Assembly (NCBI RefSeq): GCF_021462415.1
Contig: NZ_JAKEDS010000003.1
Location: 462,743 to 526,742, forward strand
Reading direction: 5' to 3'
Origin: Rhodohalobacter sp. 614A
Lineage (GTDB): Bacteria > Bacteroidota > Rhodothermia > Balneolales > Balneolaceae
Length of the DNA: 64,000 nt
Both the position numbers and the translations under genes were made by a program. The notes under the pieces were generated by a model. The model was not told the origin of the DNA. It saw only the letters and a list, made by a program, of their open reading frames with translations, and ran no database searches. This document shows, piece after piece, positions 53,786-63,667 of this stretch; position 1 is the first letter of the stretch; every line of letters starts with the position of its first letter.

Positions 53786-54003
53786 CCTATTTGAAGCTCT
53801 GCTTCTTATTTTTCAGGATCTGGATCTGCTAACATTTTCCGTTCCTCTCGATAACAAATCACCCCTTCCTCATTTGTCGCCTCGGGGCCTCTTTTGTACT
53901 CATCTTTCCTAGGCTACAAATATGCTCCTCCGGAGTGGGTCCGTCAACAAATTTCACAATCGAATCTTCATGATTTCGAAATGACAACTTGAAACCCAAA
54001 ATA

Positions 54004-54110
54004 GTCATCACTAGCCCTGTTTTTGGGCGTGGCGATCTCCAAATGTTTTTCACAAAAGAGTTGAATTTACACTTGGTAATTGCCCAGTCATTGCATTCCC
54101 TCGTAATGAT
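54004..54110. repeat. Decayed copy of the gtcattgcgag MITE-like element
   Basis: Begins gtcat, contains gtggcgatctcc (compare gtggcaatctcc in the 44113 copy) and ends tcgtaatgat (compare tcgcaatgac). Ends and internal motif are recognisable but substituted. Confidence 0.5.
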
Positions 54111-54176
54111 CTTCTGGCGATTTTAAATCTGAAAGAAATATGTATAATATATGTGTTATTTATTATAATTTAAGAT

Positions 54177-55532
54177 ATGGACCCCAACCGACATACCGAG
54201 TACGACATCCAACAGGATGTACACCGCATTACGTTATATAGTACCGTAGCGAAAGACCATCAGCACCGGTCGCGGAAAAAACGGCTTTACCTGCACCTGG
54301 ACATGAACTGTTATTACGCACAAGTGGAGCAGCGCGCCTATAATCTCTATGGCCTTCCGGTGGCGATGGGCGGCTGGCGCAAACCGGATGGAACCGCACG
54401 GGGAATTGTAGCCACCGCCAGTTACGAGGCGCGGGCATTGGGAATCAAAACGGCGATGAGTGCTTTTGAGGCTTCCCAAATCTGTCCTTACCTGGTTTTC
54501 AAACAGATCGATTATAGCCGGTACACGGAAATAGCCCGGCAATTAAGAGAAATCCTCGACATCTACTCCCCTAACGTAGAAAAATATTCGATGGATGAAT
54601 ATTTCATGGATCTCACTTTTTTATTGGGCAAGGGACGCAACCATCTTGAAGCATTTGGCAAAAAGATCCAGGATCATATTTATCGCGATCTTGGGTTAGT
54701 CTGTTCTATCGGGATCGCTCACAGCAAGACTTATTCCAAGCTGGCATCCGATCTTAAAAAACCAAAGGGCCTGGCGCTAATTCTCACTCATGATGATGCC
54801 GCTCAATATATCTACCCTTTACCAATTGATGAGGTGTGGGGAATTGGCCGGCGGCGTTATGAACATCTCAAGAAATACGGCCTTTACACCATCGCCGATG
54901 CCCATAAACACGGCCCCGCTCCTTTTCAAAAAATTTTTGGGGAGATGCAGGGACAACTTTTCTGGGAGACAGTTACCGGACGAGACAAGGCTAAAGTACT
55001 GGATAATGACGACCATGTCCCGGACGAAGTAAGTTACATGCACACATTTTCGGATTGGACCGACGACCCCATCCTGGTAAAAGGTGAAATCGTAAAAGCC
55101 GTTCGGAAAGTGTGTTACCGGATGAGGGGTTTCAAGCGCAAAGCCCGGCGTTGGGGTTGCTACATCCGCTACCAGGACAACAAGTGGGATGGCGAACGTT
55201 TTGCGTTTAACACGCCCGGCTTCACCAATCTGGACGAGTATGTATTAAAAGGATGTCTCCCAGAAGCAATGCGGCGTGTGAAAAATGCCCTGCGAAAGGG
55301 AATCAAAATGCGGGGAATTGGCTTCCATACCATTGAAATGCAATTCACGGAACAGCTCGAACTTTTTTTTACCGAGAAGGACCAGGTTCGGAATCTCTAT
55401 AAAGCTGTGGACTGCCTCAACAATCATTACAAAGCAGACGTTATTACTCCGGCCGCCCTCCAGGAATGCGTGCCCGGAAATACGCACTTTGTAAACCGCA
55501 GCCCGGAAAAGCCGTTGCTGTCGAATAGTTAA
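54177..55532 (+). CDS. Y-family DNA polymerase (DinB/UmuC-like)
   Basis: A 451-residue lesion-bypass polymerase. The palm has LYLHLDMNCYYAQVEQRA near 36-53 with the first catalytic Asp, then GIVATASYEARALGIKTAMS. The second acidic site is YSMDEYFMDLT near 137-147. HSKTYSKLASDLKKPKG and VWGIGRRRYEHLKKYG (helix-hairpin-helix) follow. It is longer than Pol IV (~350), with an extended little-finger/C-terminal part. The beta-clamp binding motif may be QLELFF near 393. Single gene. Confidence 0.9.
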   Translation: MDPNRHTEYDIQQDVHRITLYSTVAKDHQHRSRKKRLYLHLDMNCYYAQVEQRAYNLYGLPVAMGGWRKPDGTARGIVATASYEARALGIKTAMSAFEASQICPYLVFKQIDYSRYTEIARQLREILDIYSPNVEKYSMDEYFMDLTFLLGKGRNHLEAFGKKIQDHIYRDLGLVCSIGIAHSKTYSKLASDLKKPKGLALILTHDDAAQYIYPLPIDEVWGIGRRRYEHLKKYGLYTIADAHKHGPAPFQKIFGEMQGQLFWETVTGRDKAKVLDNDDHVPDEVSYMHTFSDWTDDPILVKGEIVKAVRKVCYRMRGFKRKARRWGCYIRYQDNKWDGERFAFNTPGFTNLDEYVLKGCLPEAMRRVKNALRKGIKMRGIGFHTIEMQFTEQLELFFTEKDQVRNLYKAVDCLNNHYKADVITPAALQECVPGNTHFVNRSPEKPLLSNS

Positions 55533-55968
55533 GAATATAATAAGTGGTAAAGGCTTTATATCGATTATGATAAGCACTCCTTAGAACGTCCATAACTACT
55601 CAATTTTCGTCCGATATATTCCAGCTTCTCCACCAATTAACTCTCAAATTCCGGCCATTTCAGAAAGAAAATGCACAGAGAGACACCTCTTTGAATCTCT
55701 TTCCAACAATAGCAGCCTTATTTAGACTCGATACAGATACCAAATTCCTTCCAATCAGTAATTCTGGCCTAGGAAAAAGCGCTTTTACAAAAATTAAAAA
55801 GCTTGTAGAAAAAAAAGCCTTTTTCATTAAGAAATCCGTTTCTAAAATCACTAAATTTAGCCGTTTTAAAAATTTTGAATCCAGCAGATGCTCATTCAAA
55901 AAAATAAAAATAATAGTTTATACAACTGTTATTTTCGAATGCTGAATTAAACGTTTTATTGGAATTAA
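55533..55968. other. Intergenic gap, A/T-rich, no convincing gene
   Basis: 436 bases between the polymerase and nqrA. Opposed short frames exist at 55691-55945 (+, very Lys/Phe-rich) and 55660-55899 (-); neither has a family motif, so both are left uncalled. The nqr promoter should be near the end of the gap. Confidence 0.5.
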
Positions 55969-57330
55969 ATGTCTAACGTGATAAAAATTAAGCGTGGGGT
56001 AGACATCAAACTAATTGGAGAAGCAGAAAAAGAATTTGCTTCACCGCTCCCCATAGAGACTGCCGCCTTAAAACCAGATGATTTTTACGGGGTCCGCATG
56101 AAACTTGCCGCCAGAGAAGGCGACGAAGTGAAAGCCGGCACCCCTTTATTTTTTAATAAAGATGACGATCAGGTTAAATTCTGTTCTCCGGTCAGCGGGG
56201 AGGTTGCCCAGGTAATTCGTGGTGCCAAACGCAAAATTTTAGAAGTGCGTGTTCTCGCTGATAAAGAAACCCGGTATGAGGATTTCGGCGCAGCAGATCC
56301 CACAACTCTCGAGAGAGAAGAGATTGTCTCAAAATTAGCGGCATCGGGTTGCTGGTCTTTCATTCGGCAACGTCCTTATAATACCGTTGCGGATACAACG
56401 AAAGAACCAAAAGCTATTTTCATTTCCGGCTTTGATTCCGCTCCCCTCGCACCCGACTTGGGTTTTTTACTTGAAGGACAAGAAGAGGAGTTTCAGGCAG
56501 GGATTCATGCACTTTCCAAACTGACGTCCGGAAAAATTCATCTTGGACTAAATGCAAAAGAAACACCTGCTAAAATCTTTACTGAAACGAAAGGCGTAAC
56601 CATTACCCGTTACGACGGCCCTCACCCGGCAGGTGTTGTTGGCGTACAGATCGCAAAGATCGATCCCATCAATAAAGGTGAAACCGTATGGACACTTACG
56701 CCGGAGCATGTGGTAATCATGGGGCGATTATTCCTGACCGGAAAATATGACGCCCGAATTAATATTGCGCTGACCGGTTCTGAAGTAAAAGAGAAAAAAT
56801 TCCACCACACCATTCTCGGAGCGCCCGTCAAGCATTTTGTTGAGAATAATATTACAGAAGGTAACAACCGGATCATATCCGGAAATGTTCTTACCGGCAC
56901 CAAAATCACGGAAGATGGATATCTTGGCTCTTTTGAACGCCAGGTAACCGTAATCCCCGAAGGTGATGAACCCGAATTGTTTGGATGGTTAATTCCCAAA
57001 CCTGATAAGTTTAGTATCTCCAGAACCCTGCCATCATGGTTCATGAGAAAACTGGGTGATGTGCAATACAAACTCGACACCGGCCAACATGGAGAACGTC
57101 GTGCATTTGTAGTTACCGGCCAATACGAACAAGTATTTCCGTTCGATATCTACCCCGTTCAGTTGCTCAAAGCTATTATCACCCAAGACCTTGACGGCAT
57201 GGAAAATCTGGGACTTTATGAAGTTGTAGAAGAAGACTTTGCCCTTTGCGAAGTTGTCTGCACTTCTAAAATACCGGTTCAAAGTATCGTAAGAGAAGGA
57301 CTTGACTTGATGAAAAAAGAAGTAGGTTAA
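55969..57330 (+). CDS. nqrA: Na+-translocating NADH:quinone reductase subunit A
   Basis: A 453-residue cytosolic subunit of the six-subunit respiratory Na+ pump; it binds quinone/inhibitor near the membrane. It opens IKIKRGVDIKLIGEAE, the biotinyl/lipoyl-like domain includes VKAGTPLFFNKDDDQVKFCS, and HPAGVVGVQIAKIDPI lies in the Rossmann-like part. It is the first of six contiguous genes. Confidence 0.96.
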   Translation: MSNVIKIKRGVDIKLIGEAEKEFASPLPIETAALKPDDFYGVRMKLAAREGDEVKAGTPLFFNKDDDQVKFCSPVSGEVAQVIRGAKRKILEVRVLADKETRYEDFGAADPTTLEREEIVSKLAASGCWSFIRQRPYNTVADTTKEPKAIFISGFDSAPLAPDLGFLLEGQEEEFQAGIHALSKLTSGKIHLGLNAKETPAKIFTETKGVTITRYDGPHPAGVVGVQIAKIDPINKGETVWTLTPEHVVIMGRLFLTGKYDARINIALTGSEVKEKKFHHTILGAPVKHFVENNITEGNNRIISGNVLTGTKITEDGYLGSFERQVTVIPEGDEPELFGWLIPKPDKFSISRTLPSWFMRKLGDVQYKLDTGQHGERRAFVVTGQYEQVFPFDIYPVQLLKAIITQDLDGMENLGLYEVVEEDFALCEVVCTSKIPVQSIVREGLDLMKKEVG

Positions 57331-57358
57331 TCGCCAGAAAAAGTTTGAAAGTTTATTC

Positions 57359-58549
57359 ATGAAAGCATTAAATGATTTTTTAGAAAGTAAAGTGAAACCC
57401 TACTTCGAGGAAGGGGGAAAGCTTGAAAAATATTGGCCGGTGTACGACGGATTGGAAACATTCTTGTTTGTGCCGGGCCATCCTACAGAGCAAGGTGCTC
57501 ATATTCGTGACGGAATTGACCTGAAACGAACCATGAATACCGTAATCATGGCACTTATTCCCTGTTTGTTGTTCGGGATGTGGAATGTGGGGTATCAACA
57601 TTATCTGGCTCTTGGAATCGACGCTACCTTTATAGACCAGTTTGTATTCGGAGCTATTAAAGTACTGCCCATCGTTGTGGTTTCTTATGCCGTTGGGTTG
57701 GGTGCTGAATTCCTCTTCTGTATTATCAAAGGCCATCAGATTAATGAAGGTTATCTTGTTACCGGGATGCTGATTCCCCTCATCATGCCTGTAGACATTC
57801 CCCTCTGGATGGTAGCCCTCTCCTGTATTTTTGCAGTAATTATTGGTAAAGAAGTATTTGGCGGAACCGGGATGAACATTTTCAACCCCGCCCTTCTGGC
57901 CCGTGCATTTGCGTTCTTTGCGTATCCGTCTTTCATGTCCGGAAATGATGTTTGGATTAACACTTCCGTTCGCGACGGACAATCTGTAGTAGATGGATTT
58001 TCCGGAGCTACCGTGCTGGGAGAACTTGCTACCGCTGGTTCAACCCATTACTCGGTATTGGATGCTATTATTGGTACTATTCCTGGATCAATTGGTGAAA
58101 CATCCGTTATTGCAATTGCTCTCGGAGCCGGACTTTTAATCTTTACCGGTATCGGAAGCTGGAGAATTATGCTGAGTGCCCTTGCAGGAGGCGCTGTAAT
58201 GGGCATAATTTTTAATGCCCTGGCACCTTATGCAATTACCGAAGTTCAGCAAGCGTTTATGGCTGTACCTTTCTGGCATCAGTTGGCAGTGGGTGGTTTT
58301 GCCTTTGGAATTGTCTTTATGGCTACAGATCCTGTAACGGCCTCACAAACAAGTACCGGAAAATGGATCTATGGCTTTTTAATTGGATTTTTGGCAATAA
58401 TGATTCGAATCTTCAACCCCGCCTATCCCGAAGGCGTGATGTTAGCCATTCTTTTTATGAATACAATGGCACCGCTGATCGATCATTATGTGTTGCAGGC
58501 AAATATCAAAAAACGAAAAAAACGAATTTCTTTAAAAGCGAGAGCCTAA
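57359..58549 (+). CDS. nqrB: Na+-NQR subunit B
   Basis: A 396-residue integral membrane subunit with about ten helices. It carries a covalent FMN on Thr218 in DGFSGATVLGE and binds riboflavin; Na+ passes through it. Starts 28 bases after nqrA. The FMN is attached by ApbE, encoded downstream at 62039. Confidence 0.97.
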   Translation: MKALNDFLESKVKPYFEEGGKLEKYWPVYDGLETFLFVPGHPTEQGAHIRDGIDLKRTMNTVIMALIPCLLFGMWNVGYQHYLALGIDATFIDQFVFGAIKVLPIVVVSYAVGLGAEFLFCIIKGHQINEGYLVTGMLIPLIMPVDIPLWMVALSCIFAVIIGKEVFGGTGMNIFNPALLARAFAFFAYPSFMSGNDVWINTSVRDGQSVVDGFSGATVLGELATAGSTHYSVLDAIIGTIPGSIGETSVIAIALGAGLLIFTGIGSWRIMLSALAGGAVMGIIFNALAPYAITEVQQAFMAVPFWHQLAVGGFAFGIVFMATDPVTASQTSTGKWIYGFLIGFLAIMIRIFNPAYPEGVMLAILFMNTMAPLIDHYVLQANIKKRKKRISLKARA

Positions 58550-58552
58550 CTC

Positions 58553-59272
58553 ATGGATGTAAATAAGAATAGTTACACATTTATGTTCGCCGCCATTATG
58601 GTGATCGTTGTTGCGGCCCTTTTATCCTTTGCTGCAACAACCCTGAAACCTTACCAGGATGAAAACGAACGTCTCGAAAAAATGCAGAGTATCCTCAGTT
58701 CTATTAAAGTGGAAGTGAGCCGCGAGGAAGCCGCTGAGTTATATCCGGAATACATCGTCCAGGAACTGGTAGTGAGCAATCACGAAGAAAAACCCGGCAT
58801 TGAAGCTTTCAATGTAGACCTGACCAAAGAAGTCCGCAAGTCTAACATTGAACGTGAAGCTCCACTTTACATAGCAGAAAAAGAAGGGCAACGATTTTTT
58901 GTAATCCCGATCCGGGGCACCGGACTTTGGGGGCCAATCTGGGGATATATTTCTCTTCAGGAAGATGTATCTACACTTTATGGCGCTGTATTTGATCATC
59001 AGGGAGAAACACCCGGCCTGGGAGCTGAAATTGCTACAGCCGCTTTTGAAACTCAATTTGAAGGCAAAGAAATCCTGGATGATTCAGGCAATCTTATAGG
59101 GATTGATGTTCGAAAAGGCGACGCTTCAACCCAATATCAGGTAGACGGAATTAGCGGAGGTACTATTACCTCCGAAGGAGTGGAAGCAATGATTCTGGAT
59201 TGTCTGGAATCTTACATCCCATTTCTGAAAGATTATGCCGCAACATATTCAACCGCAGGTTCAGAACTTTAA
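58553..59272 (+). CDS. nqrC: Na+-NQR subunit C
   Basis: A 239-residue protein with one N-terminal membrane helix (~10-30) and a periplasmic FMN domain. The covalent FMN site is Thr204 in DGISGGTITSEG. GLGAEIATAAF is also conserved. Three bases after nqrB. Confidence 0.97.
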   Translation: MDVNKNSYTFMFAAIMVIVVAALLSFAATTLKPYQDENERLEKMQSILSSIKVEVSREEAAELYPEYIVQELVVSNHEEKPGIEAFNVDLTKEVRKSNIEREAPLYIAEKEGQRFFVIPIRGTGLWGPIWGYISLQEDVSTLYGAVFDHQGETPGLGAEIATAAFETQFEGKEILDDSGNLIGIDVRKGDASTQYQVDGISGGTITSEGVEAMILDCLESYIPFLKDYAATYSTAGSEL

Positions 59273-59285
59273 TTAAGGTAAAACT

Positions 59286-59990
59286 ATGGCAGAAGAAGTA
59301 CTAGAAAAAGAAGCTGTTGAACAGGAGGCAAAGGTCACTACAAAGACCCGTGAGCCCCTGTTTTCTAAAAGAAACCGAAAACTGATTAGTGATCCGTTTG
59401 ATGACGATAACCCGATTACTGTACAGGTTTTGGGAATTTGTTCGGCACTCGCTATTACTGTAAAACTCTATCCGGCTGTAGTGATGGCTATATCGGTGAT
59501 GTTTGTACTGGCTGCCGGTAACGTCATTGTCTCTTTGATGAGAAATTTCATCCCAAACCGAATCCGAATCATCGTTCAGCTTGTGGTTGTAGCTGCACTT
59601 GTGGTTTTGGTAGATCAGGTGTTAAAAGCTTTTGTTTACGATGTATCAAAAGAACTGTCGGTGTTCGTGGGATTGATTATCACCAACTGTATTATTATGG
59701 GGCGGCTTGAAGCCTTTGCTCTTGGAAATAAACCATGGAGATCGTTCCTGGATGGTATTGGTAATGCATTTGGCTATGGTATCATTTTAATCATTGTAGC
59801 TTTCTTCCGCGAATTACTTGGTTCAGGAACTTTATTTGGCCTCCAGATTATTCCGGACTCCTGGTACATCGTAAATGGCGGCTTTTACAGTAACAACGGA
59901 TTTATGCTGCTCCCCCCCATGGCACTCATCACCGTGGGTATCATCATTTGGGTACAGCGGTCACGAAATACTAAACTCATAGAGGAGTAA
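59286..59990 (+). CDS. nqrD: Na+-NQR subunit D
   Basis: A 234-residue membrane subunit. The iron-cluster cysteines that sit between NqrD and NqrE are in [16 protein letters not shown] and [17 protein letters not shown]. An extra ~30-residue charged cytosolic N-terminus ([15 protein letters not shown]) is longer than usual for the family. Confidence 0.96.
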   Translation: MAEEVLEKEAVEQEAKVTTKTREPLFSKRNRKLISDPFDDDNPITVQVLGICSALAITVKLYPAVVMAISVMFVLAAGNVIVSLMRNFIPNRIRIIVQLVVVAALVVLVDQVLKAFVYDVSKELSVFVGLIITNCIIMGRLEAFALGNKPWRSFLDGIGNAFGYGIILIIVAFFRELLGSGTLFGLQIIPDSWYIVNGGFYSNNGFMLLPPMALITVGIIIWVQRSRNTKLIEE

Positions 59991-59995
59991 GAAGT

Positions 59996-60613
59996 ATGCA
60001 AGAACTTTTAAACATATTCGTAAAGTCGATTTTTGTTGAGAACATGATTTTTGCCTACTTCCTGGGCATGTGTTCTTATCTCGCAGTATCCAAAACGGTG
60101 AAAACAGGTGTAGGTTTGGGAGCGGCTGTTATCTTTGTGATGGCCATCACTGTTCCGGCCAATTATCTTCTTGAAAACTATGTACTGCAAGAAGGAGCAC
60201 TGGCATGGCTTGGACCACAATTTGCAGCCGTAGACCTTAGCTTCCTTTCCTTTATTATTTTCATTGCGGTTATTGCTTCAATGGTACAGCTTGTGGAGAT
60301 GGCCGTCGAAAAATTCGCGCCTGCACTCTATAACTCATTAGGTATTTTCCTTCCGCTTATTGCAGTAAACTGTTCCATTCTCGGTGGTTCTCTGTTCATG
60401 CAGGAGAGGAATTACGCAACAATCCTTGAAGCTTCAGTGTTTGGTTTTGGAAGTGGAATAGGGTGGTTTTTGGCAATTGTAGCTATCGCTGCTATCCGCG
60501 AGAAAATCCGTTATTCAAACGTGCCGGCTCCACTCCGTGGACTGGGAATCACATTTATTGTAACCGGCCTGATGGGCATCGCTTTCATGTCGTTTATGGG
60601 AATCAAGTTATAA
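59996..60613 (+). CDS. nqrE: Na+-NQR subunit E
   Basis: A 205-residue six-helix subunit, partner of NqrD in the inverted pair. The cluster cysteines are in [12 protein letters not shown] near 26 and [15 protein letters not shown] near 120. A good ribosome site (agaggag) precedes the ATG, five bases after nqrD. Confidence 0.97.
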   Translation: MQELLNIFVKSIFVENMIFAYFLGMCSYLAVSKTVKTGVGLGAAVIFVMAITVPANYLLENYVLQEGALAWLGPQFAAVDLSFLSFIIFIAVIASMVQLVEMAVEKFAPALYNSLGIFLPLIAVNCSILGGSLFMQERNYATILEASVFGFGSGIGWFLAIVAIAAIREKIRYSNVPAPLRGLGITFIVTGLMGIAFMSFMGIKL

Positions 60614-60637
60614 ACGTTATTCAAAGAGATTTAAAAA

Positions 60638-61951
60638 ATGATATTTGCTTCAACAACACTCATCGTTACCACCAGTATTGTTGTATTCTTTCTGGTGATA
60701 CTACTTCTTGTTTCAATCCTTCTTGGAGCCAAGTCTGTACTGGCACCTTCCGGGCCCGTAAAGCTTGAGATTAATGGGGAAATGGAACTCGAAGTGGAGT
60801 CTGGCGGAACGCTCCTAAACACACTCGGAAATAATAAAATTTTCCTTCCCTCTGCTTGCGGAGGCGGCGGTACATGTATTACATGTAAATGCCAGGTGAT
60901 GGAAGGCGGTGGCGGTATTCTTCCTACCGAAGAACCTCATTTTACCCGAAAAGAGCAGCAGGAAAATTGGCGGCTTGGCTGCCAGGTAAAGGTAAAAGAG
61001 GATATGAAAATCCGGATTCCGGAAGAAATCTTCGGGATCAAGAAATGGGAAGCTAAAGTGGTTTCCAATTACAACGTAGCCTCCTTCATTAAGGAGTTTA
61101 TTGTTGAAATTCCTGAAGACATGGATTACAAAGCGGGTGGTTATATCCAGATTGAAATCCCCCCGTGTGAAATTGATTATAAAGATATTGATATCACTGC
61201 CCATCCGAAGGAACATCCCGGAGCGCCTGATAAATTCCAGCTTGAATGGGACAAGTTCGGACTGTGGGATCTTAAAATGAAGAATAGTGAGTTCGTTGAA
61301 AGAGCTTACTCTATGGCTAGCTATCCTGCAGAAGGCCGTAAAATTATGTTGAACGTGCGTATTGCCACGCCGCCATGGGATAAGTCTAAAAATGGATGGA
61401 TGGATGTAAATCCGGGTGTGGCTTCATCCTATATCTTTTCAAGAAAACCCGGTGATACTGTAACTGTTTCAGGTCCTTATGGTGAGTTCTTTATCAAAGA
61501 GGACAGCCAGAAAGAGATGCTCTATATTGGTGGTGGAGCCGGTATGGCGCCTATGAGATCGCATTTGTACGAGCTCTTCAAAACTCTCAAGACCGGCCGT
61601 AAAGTTACTTATTGGTATGGTGGCCGATCCAAGCGAGAACTGTTTTACCTGGATCACTTCCGGCACCTGGAAGAACAATTCGAGAATTTTAAATTCTATG
61701 TTGTACTTTCCGAACCACTTGAAGAAGACAAGTGGGTTGAAAAGAAAGATGTCAACGATTCTGAGGGAGATGGATTCCTCGGCTTTGTTCACCAGGCTGT
61801 TATTGATCAGTATTTGCAAAATCATCCGGAACCGGAAGAAATTGAATTTTACTTCTGCGGTCCTCCACTCATGAACCAGGCCGTACAGAAAATGTGCGAT
61901 GAATGGGGCGTCCCTGAAGAGAATGTCTCTTTTGACGATTTTGATTCGTAA
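60638..61951 (+). CDS. nqrF: Na+-NQR subunit F (NADH dehydrogenase)
   Basis: A 437-residue subunit with one N-terminal helix (~8-30) and a [2Fe-2S] domain with cysteines 74, 80, 83 and 115 (LPSACGGGGTCITC, then RLGCQVKV). The FAD domain contains RAYSMASYP near 225, and the NADH domain YIGGGAGMAPMRS near 292. It accepts hydride from NADH. It closes the six-gene run and is followed by a terminator. Confidence 0.97.
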   Translation: MIFASTTLIVTTSIVVFFLVILLLVSILLGAKSVLAPSGPVKLEINGEMELEVESGGTLLNTLGNNKIFLPSACGGGGTCITCKCQVMEGGGGILPTEEPHFTRKEQQENWRLGCQVKVKEDMKIRIPEEIFGIKKWEAKVVSNYNVASFIKEFIVEIPEDMDYKAGGYIQIEIPPCEIDYKDIDITAHPKEHPGAPDKFQLEWDKFGLWDLKMKNSEFVERAYSMASYPAEGRKIMLNVRIATPPWDKSKNGWMDVNPGVASSYIFSRKPGDTVTVSGPYGEFFIKEDSQKEMLYIGGGAGMAPMRSHLYELFKTLKTGRKVTYWYGGRSKRELFYLDHFRHLEEQFENFKFYVVLSEPLEEDKWVEKKDVNDSEGDGFLGFVHQAVIDQYLQNHPEPEEIEFYFCGPPLMNQAVQKMCDEWGVPEENVSFDDFDS

Positions 61952-61973
61952 TTACATTTTCTGCCTGATTTTT

Positions 61974-62007
61974 AAAACCCCGTATCATTCTGTGAGCGGG
62001 GTTTTTT
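61974..62007 (+). terminator. Rho-independent terminator after nqrF
   Basis: Stem aaaaccccg (61974-61982) with cggggtttt (61997-62005) runs directly into a T-tract. It separates nqrA-F from apbE, which must use read-through or its own promoter. Confidence 0.85.
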
Positions 62008-62038
62008 ATTTTATACTCACGCTAAATACAGTTTATCG

Positions 62039-63058
62039 ATGCTCATGAATCGCTTTCTTTGTATTATTTTTTTGCTTTTTTTTGCTTCATGTGGGCAGCC
62101 CGGAGAACCACTGTTTATTGAAAATAATGGCCGGGCCCAGGGATCTACCTATCAGATCAAATACGAATCGCCCAAGGGACAAGATTTTGGAAAAGAAATT
62201 GAGGAAATACTACGCCAGATTGATCTCTCTATGAGCACCTACGTTCCCTCCTCCCTCGTCTCACAAATTAATAAAGGGAATACACCTGTTGAGGTTGATT
62301 CGCTCTTTATAACCGTTTTAAACCGATCAACTGAAATAGCTGAAGAAACCGCCGGATCTTTCGATCCCACGGTGGGGCCTTTGGTAAATCTTTGGGGATT
62401 TGGTTTTAAAGAGATCCGGCAGGATGTCAGTGCCGATACCCTTACGCAGGTTTTATCCAAAGTTGGATATGAATCCATTCAAATTGATGATATGAGAGTG
62501 TCCATTCCTGAAGGATTCACGATTGATTTCAACGCTATCGCACAGGGATTTACAGTGGATCATATCGCAGAATTTCTGGAAAATCATAAAGTTGAAAATT
62601 ATATGGTGGAAGTGGGCGGTGAAGTCCGCGCAAAAGGAGTGAATGAATCGGGTAATGTTTGGAGAATTGGTGTTGATAAACCACAAGAAGAAATTGATGC
62701 TGAAAACCGATTTCAATTTGTTCTTGAGCTTGAAAATGCGGGATTGGCAACCTCAGGAAACTATCGGCGATTTTGGGTTGACGAGGAAACCGGCACTCGT
62801 TACTCACACACAATTGATCCTAAAATCGGTTATCCGGCCCGTAATCGCCTTTTAAGTGCATCTATCATTGCTCCTTCCGCGATGGATGCAGATGCATATG
62901 CTACGGTCTGTATGGTCCAAGGACTCGAAAGGTGTAAAGAATTATTAGCGAGTAAAGAAAATTTTGAAGGCTACCTGATTTTCTCAGGAGATGAGAACGA
63001 ATGGGATACGTTTATTACCGAAGGATTCCAAGCCTTTATTATAGAACCCGTAAATTAG
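62039..63058 (+). CDS. apbE: FAD:protein FMN transferase, lipoprotein
   Basis: A 339-residue periplasmic flavin transferase with a lipoprotein signal peptide (lipobox FASC, Cys18). It moves FMN from FAD onto Thr of NqrB and NqrC. Landmarks are STYQIKYESP, SMSTYVPSSLVSQIN, FDPTVGPLVNLWGFG, FTIDFNAIAQGFTVDHIAEF and the metal-site segment SAMDADAYATVCMVQG. Its stop overlaps the stop of the convergent nqrM by four bases. Confidence 0.96.
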   Translation: MLMNRFLCIIFLLFFASCGQPGEPLFIENNGRAQGSTYQIKYESPKGQDFGKEIEEILRQIDLSMSTYVPSSLVSQINKGNTPVEVDSLFITVLNRSTEIAEETAGSFDPTVGPLVNLWGFGFKEIRQDVSADTLTQVLSKVGYESIQIDDMRVSIPEGFTIDFNAIAQGFTVDHIAEFLENHKVENYMVEVGGEVRAKGVNESGNVWRIGVDKPQEEIDAENRFQFVLELENAGLATSGNYRRFWVDEETGTRYSHTIDPKIGYPARNRLLSASIIAPSAMDADAYATVCMVQGLERCKELLASKENFEGYLIFSGDENEWDTFITEGFQAFIIEPVN

Positions 63059-63282
63059 ACGAACGGGCTAAATTCTTCCTTGGGTTTCTCGCTCGAGTCT
63101 TTTTTACATTTTTCGCTCGGTTTGGCACCACAAAAACTACAAGGCTCTCCTTCTTTATTCAGGAAAGGGCTATTGCTTGCACACGTTCCGGCAAACTCTC
63201 CATCTTCTTTTGCCCAAATCTTAACGGCAATCCCTGCAAATGCAAGTCCAATTAATACCGCTGCTAATAGAAAAACAGTCAT
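63055..63282 (-). CDS. nqrM: NqrM-type maturation factor (small membrane protein)
   Basis: A 75-residue protein with one membrane helix (VFLLAAVLIGLAFAGIAVKI) followed by four cysteines: GTCASNSPFLNKEGEPCSFC, then EKCKK. In other bacteria NqrM delivers or shields the Fe of the NqrD/E centre. ATG 63282 is chosen because it leads into the helix and has an aagaag-like ribosome site; the frame opens further at 63321. Position at the end of the nqr-apbE locus supports the call. Confidence 0.85.
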   Translation of the reverse strand: MTVFLLAAVLIGLAFAGIAVKIWAKEDGEFAGTCASNSPFLNKEGEPCSFCGAKPSEKCKKDSSEKPKEEFSPFV

Positions 63283-63667
63283 ATCTAAACTTCTTTTATT
63301 GGTGAACTCAAAGTTCGGCATTTATTGGATAAACGGCAATCTTCACCCTTTGGTTCACTCAACAGACAACTTTTTTCTTACATTTATAATATTTGAGATT
63401 TCTGAGTGATTACCATCTGCATTATTTCAAGATGAGAAACTCATCATTCAAAATTTACTTCCTCGGGGAAATTCACATAGAAAACATTTCAAAAATCTAA
63501 AATGAAATGTATTGGTAACTAAACAGTCCTGTAATCATCCCGACCTGATAAAGATTATTAAATCCATATAATGTTTCTGAAGATTTGTGTATTCTTAATA
63601 TAGGTTAACAGTTGGATTCATTAGCCCAGAAAAGACAATCCTTCCAACGATTAAAAACCAAGAGGGC
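63283..63667. other. Intergenic gap, nothing recognised
   Basis: About 385 bases between nqrM and the PAS gene, on divergent strands. I see no gene, repeat or strong hairpin. Promoters for both genes should lie here. Confidence 0.5.

Larger units (their letters stand above)
53486..54176. other. Intergenic gap with repeats
   Basis: This gap of 691 bases between the divergent mmdA and dinB starts holds a strong hairpin (53760-53785) and a decayed MITE-like copy (54004-54110). Short frames such as 53504-53707 (+) show no family features and I do not call them. The promoters of both operons must lie here but I cannot place them. Confidence 0.5.

Noticed and set aside
53859-54053. 64-codon frame on minus strand
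   Set aside because: Partly inside a decayed repeat copy, no recognisable features.
55691-55945. 84-codon Lys/Phe-rich frame before nqrA
   Set aside because: Low-complexity, opposed by another frame on the minus strand, no family features.
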